Assembly (NCBI GenBank): GCA_965267435.1
Contig: OZ253960.1
Span: 992,001 to 1,056,000 of the forward strand
Source: JAWPMT01 sp965267435
Lineage (GTDB): Bacteria > Bacteroidota > Bacteroidia > Cytophagales > Cyclobacteriaceae
Direction: 5' to 3'
Length of the DNA stretch: 64,000 nucleotides
This document shows, piece after piece, positions 54,498-62,300 of the stretch. The number at the start of each line of letters is the position of its first letter. Within the stretch, counting starts at the first letter, position 1. The notes below the pieces were generated by a model. It did not search any database. It had not been told where the DNA came from and saw only the letters and a program-made list of their open reading frames with translations. The position numbers and the translations under genes are program-made.

Positions 54498-55441
54498 TGA
54501 ACATCCAGGGTTACTTCATTCCTATTGAAGTGTTGTATGTACAGGGCGTTATCTACGGCCTTCTGATACTTTGTTCGACGACGTTTTGGTTTATCGGTAG
54601 GGTAAGAAAAAATGCGCTAATGGCCGAATTGATCACCCGAACCAATTCCTGGTGGAAGATCGCTGTCGGGATCACCCTCGTGGTCACTGCTCCGAAGATC
54701 GTCGGGACACTCTTCATCGCCTACGTATCATTCGTCGCGCTCCGCGAAGTCCTTTCCATTGGCAAACTGAGAGAGTCTGACCGAGCCGCGATGTTTGCCG
54801 CCTACTTTTCCATTCCTGTGCAATACTACCTGGCCTATCACGGTCATTACGCCCAGTTCCTGTACTTCATTCCATTGGGCATGTTCATAGGACTGGCAGT
54901 GGTACTGGTTGTGAGAGGCAATACATTGGCCATCGGTCGGTCCATGTCAATTATTCCGGCCATCTTGATATTGACGGTCTATACGCTCAGCCACATGGTG
55001 TTGCTGTATGATGTGGAGGTGCCCTCGTTTACAGCAGGAGGTGGGGGGTTGATCATTTTTCTGATCATGCTGACCTCACTCAATGACGTCTTCCAATTCA
55101 CCTGGGGTAAGCTACTGGGCAGGCACAAAATCCTGCCGAAGGTGAGTCCCAACAAGACCTGGGAGGGCTTTGTGGGAGGCGCCGTTTCCACGGCGATATT
55201 GGGAGGAGTGCTCAGCTTCCTCACCCCACTGCGTCAGTTTGAGGCGGTTATTGTTGGCCTTGTGACAGGAATCATGGGATTCTTGGGTGATGCGATCATC
55301 TCCGCAGTCAAGAGGGATCTGGAATTGAAGGATACTGACGATCTCATACCAGGTCATGGTGGAGCGATGGATCGATTGGACTCCTTGCTCATCACCACAC
55401 CTGTATACTATCATTTGCTGGTCTTTTTTATTCATAGATGA
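54497..55441 (+). CDS. phosphatidate cytidylyltransferase (CdsA/YnbB-like)
   Basis: A 314-residue polytopic membrane protein whose ATG overlaps the upstream stop. The CDP-diglyceride synthase signature is intact: SAVKRDLELKD then DDLIPGHGGAMDRLDS (about 269-296). SPNKTWEG (217-224) is the conserved upstream block. It makes CDP-diacylglycerol from CTP and phosphatidate, supplying the activated substrate for the phosphotransferase encoded just before it. Its stop overlaps the next start (ATGA). Confidence 0.92.
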   Translation: MNIQGYFIPIEVLYVQGVIYGLLILCSTTFWFIGRVRKNALMAELITRTNSWWKIAVGITLVVTAPKIVGTLFIAYVSFVALREVLSIGKLRESDRAAMFAAYFSIPVQYYLAYHGHYAQFLYFIPLGMFIGLAVVLVVRGNTLAIGRSMSIIPAILILTVYTLSHMVLLYDVEVPSFTAGGGGLIIFLIMLTSLNDVFQFTWGKLLGRHKILPKVSPNKTWEGFVGGAVSTAILGGVLSFLTPLRQFEAVIVGLVTGIMGFLGDAIISAVKRDLELKDTDDLIPGHGGAMDRLDSLLITTPVYYHLLVFFIHR

Positions 55442-56097
55442 TGATCCAGTTGCTAGTTAGTTGTTTTTATACGTTGCTAGTAAAGCCCTGGCTTAGGTAT
55501 GTCATCGGCGTCAGCTTCAGCAACACGCGTGTCTTCAAGGGATTGGACCAATTCATCATAGTAGCCAATCACAACAGTCATTTTGATACTGTGGCCATCA
55601 TGGCTGCGTTGCCAGCCAGTAAGAGGCGAAATACGCGAGCGGTGGCGGCCTCTGATTACTTTGGCCGGTCATCCTTGTCCAGAGGAATGTTAAAGTTTTT
55701 TTTGAATGCTGTTCTGATCTTCAGGACCCCACACCACAAGGGCTGTTCATCTATTAAGGTCCTTGACGACAATCTGAAACAAGGCCAGTCTCTCGTCATC
55801 TTTCCGGAGGGTACCAGGGGCCGACCGGGCGTCATGGAGAACTTGAAGAAGGGAGTGGCCATATTGTTGAAGGAGAACCCCACTGTCCCATTCGTGCCAG
55901 TATATCTTGATGGCTTTGGAAGGGTGCTGCCGAAAGATCGGTGGATGATTATACCTCTGATATGTAAGATCAGGTTTGGCACTCCTCTATATCCTGCCAG
56001 CCATGACATCACCGAAACGCTGGAGGAGGTGAGGGGAGCCATTCTCAAGTTGAAAAGCAAGGACGAGCGAGATAGAAATGCATTTGAACGTACCTGA
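55438..56097 (+). CDS. 1-acylglycerol-3-phosphate acyltransferase (PlsC-like)
   Basis: A 219-residue acyltransferase. HNSHFD (His45-x4-Asp50) is the catalytic HX4D motif; FPEGTRGRPG is the glycerophosphate-binding block. It acylates lysophosphatidate or a related acceptor in the inner membrane, which would feed phosphatidate to the CdsA-like enzyme. ATG overlaps the CdsA-like stop. The membrane protein gene starts 6 bases downstream. Confidence 0.88.
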   Translation: MMIQLLVSCFYTLLVKPWLRYVIGVSFSNTRVFKGLDQFIIVANHNSHFDTVAIMAALPASKRRNTRAVAASDYFGRSSLSRGMLKFFLNAVLIFRTPHHKGCSSIKVLDDNLKQGQSLVIFPEGTRGRPGVMENLKKGVAILLKENPTVPFVPVYLDGFGRVLPKDRWMIIPLICKIRFGTPLYPASHDITETLEEVRGAILKLKSKDERDRNAFERT

Positions 56098-56103
56098 TAA
56101 ATC

Positions 56104-56451
56104 ATGAACACACCTGTAGTATCCATTGTCTATTTTATTGTCGCCGCCATCTTTGGGGCGCTCGGTCAGTATCTCTATAAATCCGGCGCTGAAGTGGCTG
56201 ATGGCTCGGGAGCAGGCTACTTGCTGAATCCACGACTGATGGGTGGCGTAGTCTGCTATATAGCCGTGATGATCCTGTTTGTGGCGGCCTTCAAGAAAGG
56301 GGGTGCCTTGACGGTATTGTATCCCATCTACGCGTCGACCTTCATCTGGGCGGCGTTGATCGCTATGCTGGTCTATGGCACGCCGATCAAGGCGGTCAAT
56401 GTAGCTGGAATGGCTTTGCTCATTGCGGGCATGTATCTGATGGGTAAATAA
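56104..56451 (+). CDS. SMR/EamA-like small membrane transporter
   Basis: A 115-residue protein with four predicted helices: VVSIVYFIVAAIFGALGQYL, a second around residues 45-65 (GGVVCYIAVMILFVAAF), and two more to the end. ALTVLYPIYASTFIW is reminiscent of half-EamA/SMR and ArnE/F-type flippase subunits. Its place between lipid enzymes suggests it moves or flips a lipid, but drug export by SMR relatives is also known. Its stop overlaps the next start (TAATG). Confidence 0.75.
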   Translation: MNTPVVSIVYFIVAAIFGALGQYLYKSGAEVADGSGAGYLLNPRLMGGVVCYIAVMILFVAAFKKGGALTVLYPIYASTFIWAALIAMLVYGTPIKAVNVAGMALLIAGMYLMGK

Positions 56452-57293
56452 TGCTTGCCATGTCCAGATTACAACAAATACTATTTGTTTTCGCGGTTGC
56501 CATCTGTTGTGCCCCTGCCTCGGTCGCTCAGGCGAAAGAGAAGCACAAGAGCAAAAAGGAAGTGATCGTCATTCACGATGCCTCCCCAAATCGTTCTGAG
56601 AAAGAAGCGCTTATCATTCTGCCGGGTCTTGGCGACTCCAAGAAACGCCGAAAGCACCAAAAGAGATACTTTGCCAATATCGGGTACGACCTTTTCATTC
56701 CTGATTACGCGGCAAGAGAATCCTTCGATGCCTCCGTGGAGAATTTTACAAGATTCTTCGAAGCGCAGCAATTGGGCGAATACAGAGCAGTGCACGTGGT
56801 CGCCTACATCCTGGGATCGTGGACGCTCAACACATTCATCCAGAATGAAGGGGTGCGAAACATCAAAACAATTGTCTACGACAGAAGCCCTCTTCAAGAA
56901 CGCGCTCCGCAGGTAATCGTAGATAGAATACCTCGCATTGGGAAGATGCTCAAAGGAGACCTGATCAAAGACTTTAGTACGGTGCCGTATCCTCCCATCG
57001 CAAATGGTGACCTCCACATAGGGATTATCGTCGAGAGCAAGGCCACCAAACTGATTCGAACATTCAAGAAAACGGCGATGAGCTATGGACCTATTGACTG
57101 GCACGACCTTGACTTTGATCAATCCTATGATCATCTCATCTATACCCGGCTCAATCATGACGAAATGTACTACCGGTTTGATGTGATCGGGGAGGATATT
57201 GTGTCATTCATTAAATGCTCGGAGTTTAAGGATGAGGCGCGATACACGCCATTTGAATGGGACCCTTTTGAGAAGTACAAAGAGCCAGAATGA
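56451..57293 (+). CDS. alpha/beta-hydrolase-fold protein lacking the nucleophile Ser, exported
   Basis: A 280-residue protein with signal (ATG 56451; ATG 56460 also possible), then a basic stretch and LIILPGLGDSKKRR, an alpha/beta-hydrolase-like oxyanion region. The expected GxSxG elbow reads VVAYILGSW: Ile120 sits where the nucleophile Ser should be, although Ser123 is near. Last gene of the lipid operon, overlapping the SMR-like gene by one base. May bind lipid without classical hydrolysis, or use a non-standard Ser. Confidence 0.7.
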   Translation: MLAMSRLQQILFVFAVAICCAPASVAQAKEKHKSKKEVIVIHDASPNRSEKEALIILPGLGDSKKRRKHQKRYFANIGYDLFIPDYAARESFDASVENFTRFFEAQQLGEYRAVHVVAYILGSWTLNTFIQNEGVRNIKTIVYDRSPLQERAPQVIVDRIPRIGKMLKGDLIKDFSTVPYPPIANGDLHIGIIVESKATKLIRTFKKTAMSYGPIDWHDLDFDQSYDHLIYTRLNHDEMYYRFDVIGEDIVSFIKCSEFKDEARYTPFEWDPFEKYKEPE

Positions 57294-57991
57294 AATAGCA
57301 GTTTTACCTATACGCGAGTAGAGGTATTTACACGCTCGTCGTACATCATTTTCTGTATCTGAAGCCAACAAGGGACGAATGAAGAAGGGCTGCAAACAGA
57401 TTCGAATCTTTCCATAGCACCTCTTTGTTCCACTTTTCTACGATTATTCAGACGATCAATTAACGAAAACGAACAATGGTACTGTCTGCGGTCAGGAGCG
57501 GTGGCCCGGCCCAATCGCGGGGCTTGGGTAGGCATGCGGGCAGCAGCTGATTGGGCCAAGGATTTTTTGCTTCGTTTTTGATCCTTCAAAAATGAAGGGC
57601 CACTGCGGCCTAAGCAGTGGGGAAGAAAAGCTTACGAGAAGCGACGAGACAAAGTGTGATTACCTACTGCAAGAGTGGGTTGCCAGAGGACGATGTAACA
57701 ACAAGGCTTATATGGCATACACACTATTCCTTCTAGCCTCTGAAGCAAAACTTGTCCGAGCATCGTGCCCTGGCACAGACAGGGCCTCATCCAATTTGAG
57801 TGCCAGAAGAATAAGACTTTCATTTCGCAGTGGCTTCGATAGATATTGCTGGTTGGTCATAGTTGCACTATTTTGTCAGTAGCAAGCTAGTGGCAGTGCA
57901 CGCCACATAGCCGGACGTTGTGGAAACGGAAACTTTTAAGATAAGATTCTTCTCCGCGCCAGCGTTTATTTGCCACCACGTCACACAATTT
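57294..57991. other. long non-coding gap with hairpins and repeat-like DNA
   Basis: Nearly 700 bases. GGCCCAATC (57508-57516) pairs with GATTGGGCC (57549-57557); just after come a T-rich AAGGATTTTTTGC segment and a second hairpin CCACTGC/GCAGTGG near 57600-57620. Such blocks are typical dispersed intergenic DNA of the phylum. The open frame at 57592 has no credible features. A promoter-like site for the L,D-transpeptidase gene lies at 57846-57875. Confidence 0.55.
57846..57875 (+). promoter_or_regulatory. promoter-like TTG-N20-TATTTTG
   Basis: TTG at 57846-57848 and TATTTTG at 57869-57875, the same arrangement as at 58801 and 62213. It lies about 115 bases before the preferred L,D-transpeptidase ATG, so a long leader or a GTG start at 57920 is implied. 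Confidence 0.4.
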
Positions 57992-58738
57992 ATGAGGAGA
58001 TTCACAGGGATAATCTTGATGGTACTTCTTTCTTCTTTTGGTACGGATGGCTTCAAGGACGACCAGCTACGGTATCCGAGGGTACGTGGGGCCTACAAAG
58101 AATCGGAGAGCAGCATGCTCGCCTTGCTCCAGGGTCAACAGATTGAAAGGACCAAGCTCAATGTTTATTTACGAGCATTCAAAAGTGAGCAGGAGCTTGA
58201 GCTATGGGGTAGAAATGCCACAGATGGTGCCTATCAGCTGATCAAAACCTATGAGGTATGTCAAACTTCAGGAGAAATCGGTCCAAAACGAGAAGAGGGC
58301 GACCTGCAGATCCCGGAGGGATTTTATCATATCGACAGGTTCAACCCCTCCAGTAACTACCACCTGTCGCTGGGAATCAACTATCCGAATCGCTCTGATC
58401 GGATCTTGGGCGTCCAAGGCAACCTGGGAGGAGATATCTTCATACATGGCGCATGTGTGACCATTGGCTGCCTACCCATCACCGACGCCCAGATCAAGGA
58501 ACTGTACATCTTTTGCGTGGAGGCGCGGAACAATGGCCAGTCAAAGATCCCTGTAACGATATTTCCGGAAAGGTTGACCGATGAGGCATTTGAGCGATTG
58601 ACGAACGAACATCGGGTCGATACGGACAAAGTGGAGTTGTGGACGGACCTCAAAAGAGGGTATGACGAGTTTGATGAAACCAAAGAACCACCGAATGTAG
58701 TGTTTCTCGAAACCGGTCGCCATCGGGTAGGGGACTGA
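57992..58738 (+). CDS. L,D-transpeptidase (YafK-type YkuD) family protein, exported
   Basis: About 248 residues from ATG 57992, which starts a signal peptide; the GTG at 57920 would add 24 residues without signal character. IFIHGACVTIGCLPITD holds the YkuD His152 and catalytic Cys160 in the HG-x-x-x-T-x-GC order seen in YafK-like proteins (Cys near the end of a catalytic loop). These enzymes form or break 3-3 crosslinks or attach lipoproteins to peptidoglycan. Monocistronic. Confidence 0.82.
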   Translation: MRRFTGIILMVLLSSFGTDGFKDDQLRYPRVRGAYKESESSMLALLQGQQIERTKLNVYLRAFKSEQELELWGRNATDGAYQLIKTYEVCQTSGEIGPKREEGDLQIPEGFYHIDRFNPSSNYHLSLGINYPNRSDRILGVQGNLGGDIFIHGACVTIGCLPITDAQIKELYIFCVEARNNGQSKIPVTIFPERLTDEAFERLTNEHRVDTDKVELWTDLKRGYDEFDETKEPPNVVFLETGRHRVGD

Positions 58739-58800
58739 AACTGACGGTGTGAATTGAAGGGGTCATTATCGATGGCGGGCCACCTTTTGTGAGTGAATAG

Positions 58801-58830
58801 TTGCTCTTGCTTTGGCATTGCACTATTTTG
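58801..58830 (+). promoter_or_regulatory. promoter-like TTG-N20-TATTTTG
   Basis: TTG at 58801-58803 and TATTTTG at 58824-58830, 19 bases before the sulfatase start. Confidence 0.5.
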
Positions 58831-58849
58831 ATCGACAAGACCTTATCCA

Positions 58850-60187
58850 ATGCTCAAGACCTTTCGCCTGATAACCGCCTCACTCCAAAGAGCCTTTGTC
58901 CTCGCCTCCTGTTTATTGGTTGTCGCTTGCTCACAGACCAAAGAAGAAACGCCGCAGCGGCCCAACATCATCCTCATTATTTCCGATGACCAGGCGTGGA
59001 ACGATTACAGTTTCATGGGGCATGAGTACATCGAGACACCTCGGATCGATCAGTTGGCCGGGGAGTCACTGACTTTCACGTATGGCTATGTCACTGCGCC
59101 TTTGTGCAGTCCGTCGCTGGCTTCACTCATTACGGGTATGTACCCGAGCCAACACGGTGTGCTAGGTAATGATCCTGTCTTCTCCTTTGAAGGTCGAAAC
59201 TATTCGAAGGAATGGAGTGTCAAACGAGCCGAGTACTACCGACCCACGATAGAGAACTTTGAAAAGCTCCCGACCATTGCGGACAAGCTGGGTGAGATCG
59301 GGTACAAGTCATTGCAGACCGGCAAATGGTGGCTCGGCAACTATGCCAATGGCGGCTTTGACGAGGGGATGACGCATGGCGACTATACTCGTGGGGGTCG
59401 ACATGGGGATGACGGATTGGTCATCGGCAGAGAAGGGCTCGATGTCATCTATGATTTCATTGACAGGTCGCAAGAAGAGGAAAGTCCCTTCTTCGTTTGG
59501 TATGCACCTTTCCTTCCGCACACACCCCATACACCACCGGATAGTCTCCGGGACAAGTATTTGGCAGTAGCTCCTTCTGAACCCATCGCCAACTATTGGG
59601 CGATGTGCGAGTGGTTCGACATTACCTGTGGGCAGTTGGTCGACTACGTTGATGACAAAGGAATCGGGGAGAATACTTTGTTTATCTACGTTACTGACAA
59701 CGGGTGGATCCAACGTCCCGACAGACCTAATCGATACGCTCCCCGTTCGAAACGTACGCCCTATGAGGCAGGCATAAGGACACCCCTGATGTTCCGCTGG
59801 CCAGGGACCATTCAGCCTGAAATAAACCAAACTACAGCGATGAGCAGCATTGACATAGCGTCGACGATCTATGCCATCTGCGGCATCGAGTCGCCCAGGG
59901 AACTGCAAGGTGTGAATGCGTTGGATGTATCACAACGAGAGGCCAGAGACATGGTCTTCGCCGAAACGTATGCTCACGACTTCAGTTCGATTGATTCGAG
60001 CTTGTACTACCGGGTGGCCATTGACTGGCCCGATAAGCTCATCCTGCCCGATCCAAACAACAAGCCTGATGATGTGGCTGAATTCTTCAATGTCCAAGAG
60101 GATCCCTACGAGGAGACGACTTTGGATGATGCGGAGCGAGTGACCGAGTTGTCGAAGAGGATCGAGGATTGGTGGCGAAGGAAGTGA
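58850..60187 (+). CDS. sulfatase with Cys-Ser-Pro-Ser-Leu signature, lipoprotein
   Basis: A 445-residue sulfatase with lipobox VVAC (Cys27). IISDDQAWND holds the metal Asp pair. The formylglycine region reads CSPSLASLITG: the Cys86, Pro and following TG are kept but the Arg that normally follows is Leu90. VTDNGWIQ is the later metal motif. Some sulfatase subfamilies do carry Leu here, so activity is possible, but maturation or pKa control may differ. A terminator-like hairpin follows. Confidence 0.88.
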   Translation: MLKTFRLITASLQRAFVLASCLLVVACSQTKEETPQRPNIILIISDDQAWNDYSFMGHEYIETPRIDQLAGESLTFTYGYVTAPLCSPSLASLITGMYPSQHGVLGNDPVFSFEGRNYSKEWSVKRAEYYRPTIENFEKLPTIADKLGEIGYKSLQTGKWWLGNYANGGFDEGMTHGDYTRGGRHGDDGLVIGREGLDVIYDFIDRSQEEESPFFVWYAPFLPHTPHTPPDSLRDKYLAVAPSEPIANYWAMCEWFDITCGQLVDYVDDKGIGENTLFIYVTDNGWIQRPDRPNRYAPRSKRTPYEAGIRTPLMFRWPGTIQPEINQTTAMSSIDIASTIYAICGIESPRELQGVNALDVSQREARDMVFAETYAHDFSSIDSSLYYRVAIDWPDKLILPDPNNKPDDVAEFFNVQEDPYEETTLDDAERVTELSKRIEDWWRRK

Positions 60188-60188
60188 C

Positions 60189-60219
60189 GGCATTCACTTC
60201 TGGTTGAGTGCCTGCTTTT
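60189..60219 (+). terminator. probable terminator after sulfatase gene
   Basis: GGCATTCA and TGAGTGCC form an 8 bp stem (one G-T pair) with an 8-base loop, followed by TGCTTTT, 2 bases after the sulfatase stop. Confidence 0.45.
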
Positions 60220-60227
60220 CCTGCTAG

Positions 60228-60252
60228 AGGAGCACGGAAGTAACTTCCGCGC
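60228..60252. repeat. palindrome
   Basis: CGGAAGT-a-ACTTCCG is a perfect 7 bp palindrome; with flanking AGC and GCT it extends to about 23 bases with one mismatch pair. Cruciform or protein-binding potential only. Confidence 0.4.
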
Positions 60253-60272
60253 TGGATATGGGGAACCTTCCG

Positions 60273-60429
60273 CCGTCATTCCTGTGAGCTTACCGGAAAT
60301 TTCTATTTGTTCATGCCAACTTGAAAGCGATACAGGAATCTGGCGGGATTTATAGGTCAATTCAGATTCCTGCATCACGATCCAATTGCCCACAGTAGGT
60401 TCAATTCCTTCAAGTTCGCAGGAATGACG
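60273..60429 (+). repeat. dispersed intergenic repeat, copy B (MITE-like ends)
   Basis: Shares blocks CCGTCATTCCTGTGAGCT (60273-60290), the GATACAGGAATCTGG block (60327-60347) and GTCAATTCAGATTC (60356-60369) with 8888-8983 in inverse orientation. The outer ends are inverted: CGTCATTCCTG at left and CAGGAATGACG at about 60419-60429 at right. The gatacaggaatc/gattcctgcatc arms form an inner hairpin identical in kind to 24842-24876. Confidence 0.65.
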
Positions 60430-60460
60430 AATTGACTTTGCGGAGCCTTCCGTCTCAAGG

Positions 60461-60699
60461 CCTCTCGCTGGCGCAAGCGTCCCGCTTGTGCCTGTACCCC
60501 CGCTTATGCATCTCCAAACTCATTTCAACCTCCTCCTCAACCTCGCTAATACCCCCATCACCAACTCCATATCCTTTTCCTCTCGCTGGCGCAAGCGTCC
60601 CGCTTGTGCCTGTACCCCCGTGCTTATGCACCTCCAAACTCATTTCAACCTCCTCCTCAACTTCTTCAACACCCCCATCACCAACTCACTATCCTTCTC
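60461..60699. repeat. tandem duplication of about 120 bp at the methyltransferase 3' end
   Basis: 60461-60578 and 60579-60699 are similar copies of one unit (CCTCTCGCTGGCGCAAGCGT then the gene's final codons). The inner copy holds the true stop of the methyltransferase gene; the outer copy reads, on the minus strand, KDMELVMGVLARLRRRLK then stop, a slightly diverged repeat of the protein's C-terminus. Each copy also carries the GCGCAAGCGTCCCGCTTGTGC hairpin. Confidence 0.85.
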
Positions 60700-61314
60700 G
60701 CCCAGCAACATCAATCGGTCCATGATCCGCTGCTTGTTGATGGGATGGCGATCGTAGTCCAGGCTATCGAGCAGTTCAATGGCTTCTTCTTTTAATCTGG
60801 ATATCAGCTGGTTAGAAGCTGTTAACTCACCTTGCACTTCGGGGCCCTTTGCCAGTTCGTAAGCGTAGATCAGCACCGCCTGTGCCAGGTTGAGGGAGGG
60901 ATAGGTTGTTTTGAGGGGAATCGTCGATAGTAGATCACAGTGAGCAATGTCCTCACCATTGAGGCCATTCGTCTCTGATCCAAATACAATCGCGATTTTG
61001 GTGCCTTGGGGCTTTTCTCGAAGAATTTGGCGGATGCCTTCCGGGTCAAAGAAATCTGATCGCTTGACCCGTGTCTTCGCCGTTGTGCCCACCACGAGTT
61101 CGCAGTCGGCGACGGCTTCCTCGAATGACGGGAAGACGCGCACCCTTTCCAGCAGCTCATGAGATCCGTAGGCAGTGTTCCTGGCACCTTTTTCTTCATG
61201 AAGTGGCTGTCCCACGATTCGAAGGTCGTCGAACCCCATGGTCGTCAATCCCCGGGCGCAGAAGCCCACGTTTTCGGGAACAACCGGATCCACAAGAACA
61301 AAACAGATGTGCAT
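60640..61314 (-). CDS. SpoU-type tRNA/rRNA methyltransferase (TrmJ/LasT-like)
   Basis: A 224-residue SPOUT methyltransferase. MHICFVLVDPVVPENVGFCAR is the N-terminal block, IVFGSETNGLNGEDI and IPLKTTYPSLNLAQAV are the knot-forming SAM motifs. This arrangement is that of TrmJ/YjtD-like 2'-O-methyltransferases of tRNA, acting in the cytosol. Monocistronic on the minus strand. The last about 20 codons and stop are part of the tandem duplication that follows; the duplicate is not translated as part of this gene. Confidence 0.88.
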   Translation of the reverse strand: MHICFVLVDPVVPENVGFCARGLTTMGFDDLRIVGQPLHEEKGARNTAYGSHELLERVRVFPSFEEAVADCELVVGTTAKTRVKRSDFFDPEGIRQILREKPQGTKIAIVFGSETNGLNGEDIAHCDLLSTIPLKTTYPSLNLAQAVLIYAYELAKGPEVQGELTASNQLISRLKEEAIELLDSLDYDRHPINKQRIMDRLMLLGEKDSELVMGVLKKLRRRLK

Positions 61315-61375
61315 GTGCCGAATAGCTTATGGAGCCTAAGATATGCTCAATCGAAGGAAGTCACTCAATCAGTGC

Positions 61376-62056
61376 TCATCGATACCTCCGCAGCAGGTAC
61401 CAGGTCACAATTCCTGGCACCGCGACTGCCTGCCAGACAAAGAAGATTAATGTGGGCCATCCGCCCATCTCAATCCCAGGATCATCAGCGACCAATAGTT
61501 GATTGCCTAGCGGACCCTCAGAAAAAACGACGATGCTGACCAGGATCCAACCAAAATGTAAACCCAAGGGGGCGTAAAGCGACTTTGTTTTCGCGAATGC
61601 CAGCGCAAAGGCCCACCCACTTGCGCCTGTCAATAGGAAAATATAGATCATCGCAATAATCCTACCGCCAAACATCTCGTAGCTGAACCAATGGTAGATG
61701 CCAAAGGCAATGGCGGCAATCAGACACGCTTTCTTCGTGCCCAATTTTCGAATGGCTAGGTACAGCAGCGCCCCGCGGAAGACGAATTCCTCAAATGCCG
61801 CCGCTCTCAATGTCCATCCAACGGCGGTCAGGGCCTCCCAACCGCCATAGTCGGTATTGGGGACATAACTGATCTCTTTGAAATAGGCCTGGCCCAACAG
61901 GTTGAGGGCACAGAGCGAGGCCATAGAGAGCAGCCCCAGAGAAAACTCCTTCAGGCGTTGTTGATTGGGAATGAGACCGAGAACAGTGATATGTTCTTTG
62001 TTTACTAACCATAGGATCACCCACGAAAGGGCAAATACAACCAGGATCCCCAGCAT
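61376..62056 (-). CDS. CPBP family intramembrane protease
   Basis: About 226 residues from ATG at 62054-62056; a longer frame reaches 62188 but adds an unlikely arginine-rich leader. Membrane segments throughout. CPBP (Abi/Rce1-like) motifs are present: AFEEFVFRGAL (Glu-Glu plus Arg), FGIYHWFSY (His) and LGLHFGWIL (His). In bacteria these act in bacteriocin self-immunity or unknown proteolysis. It ends 62 bases from the methyltransferase gene. Confidence 0.85.
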   Translation of the reverse strand: MLGILVVFALSWVILWLVNKEHITVLGLIPNQQRLKEFSLGLLSMASLCALNLLGQAYFKEISYVPNTDYGGWEALTAVGWTLRAAAFEEFVFRGALLYLAIRKLGTKKACLIAAIAFGIYHWFSYEMFGGRIIAMIYIFLLTGASGWAFALAFAKTKSLYAPLGLHFGWILVSIVVFSEGPLGNQLLVADDPGIEMGGWPTLIFFVWQAVAVPGIVTWYLLRRYR

Positions 62057-62212
62057 ATTGTCTGATTTGTGAATTGAATCGTCCCGCAATCTAAACCTTG
62101 TCCGCCTATTGCGAGGAATCGACAGTCCTAAGGCTCTGCCATGGGATCGTTCCATAGAAGGCGAAACACTCCTCTGTCGGAGATCCATTTTTCATGGAAT
62201 CTCCGCAGCCTT

Positions 62213-62242
62213 TTGTGGTGTAGGCACGGTTGCCCTATTTTG
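62213..62242 (+). promoter_or_regulatory. promoter-like TTG-N20-TATTTTG
   Basis: TTG at 62213-62215 and TATTTTG at 62236-62242, 58 bases before the hypothetical protein start at 62301. It favours that start over the longer open frame from 62109. Confidence 0.45.
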
Positions 62243-62300
62243 CTACTGGCAATTGGAGCAATGTCAGACTCCATCACATAGCGCATACACGATATTTCCA

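Noticed and set aside
57725..57815. tRNA-like remnant with arms resembling a tRNA 3' half
   Set aside because: A stem CTCA/TGAG with a 7-base loop and flanking CTGGCA/TGCCAG arms can be drawn, but no full cloverleaf or anticodon loop closes and the loop lacks TTCGA. Not a confident tRNA.
57592..57882. 96-residue open frame on the plus strand
   Set aside because: It overlaps the repeat-rich gap and has mixed composition without any motif.
60455..60643. Proline/glutamate-rich open frames in the tandem duplication
   Set aside because: Explained by the repeated DNA of the methyltransferase 3' end; not a separate gene.
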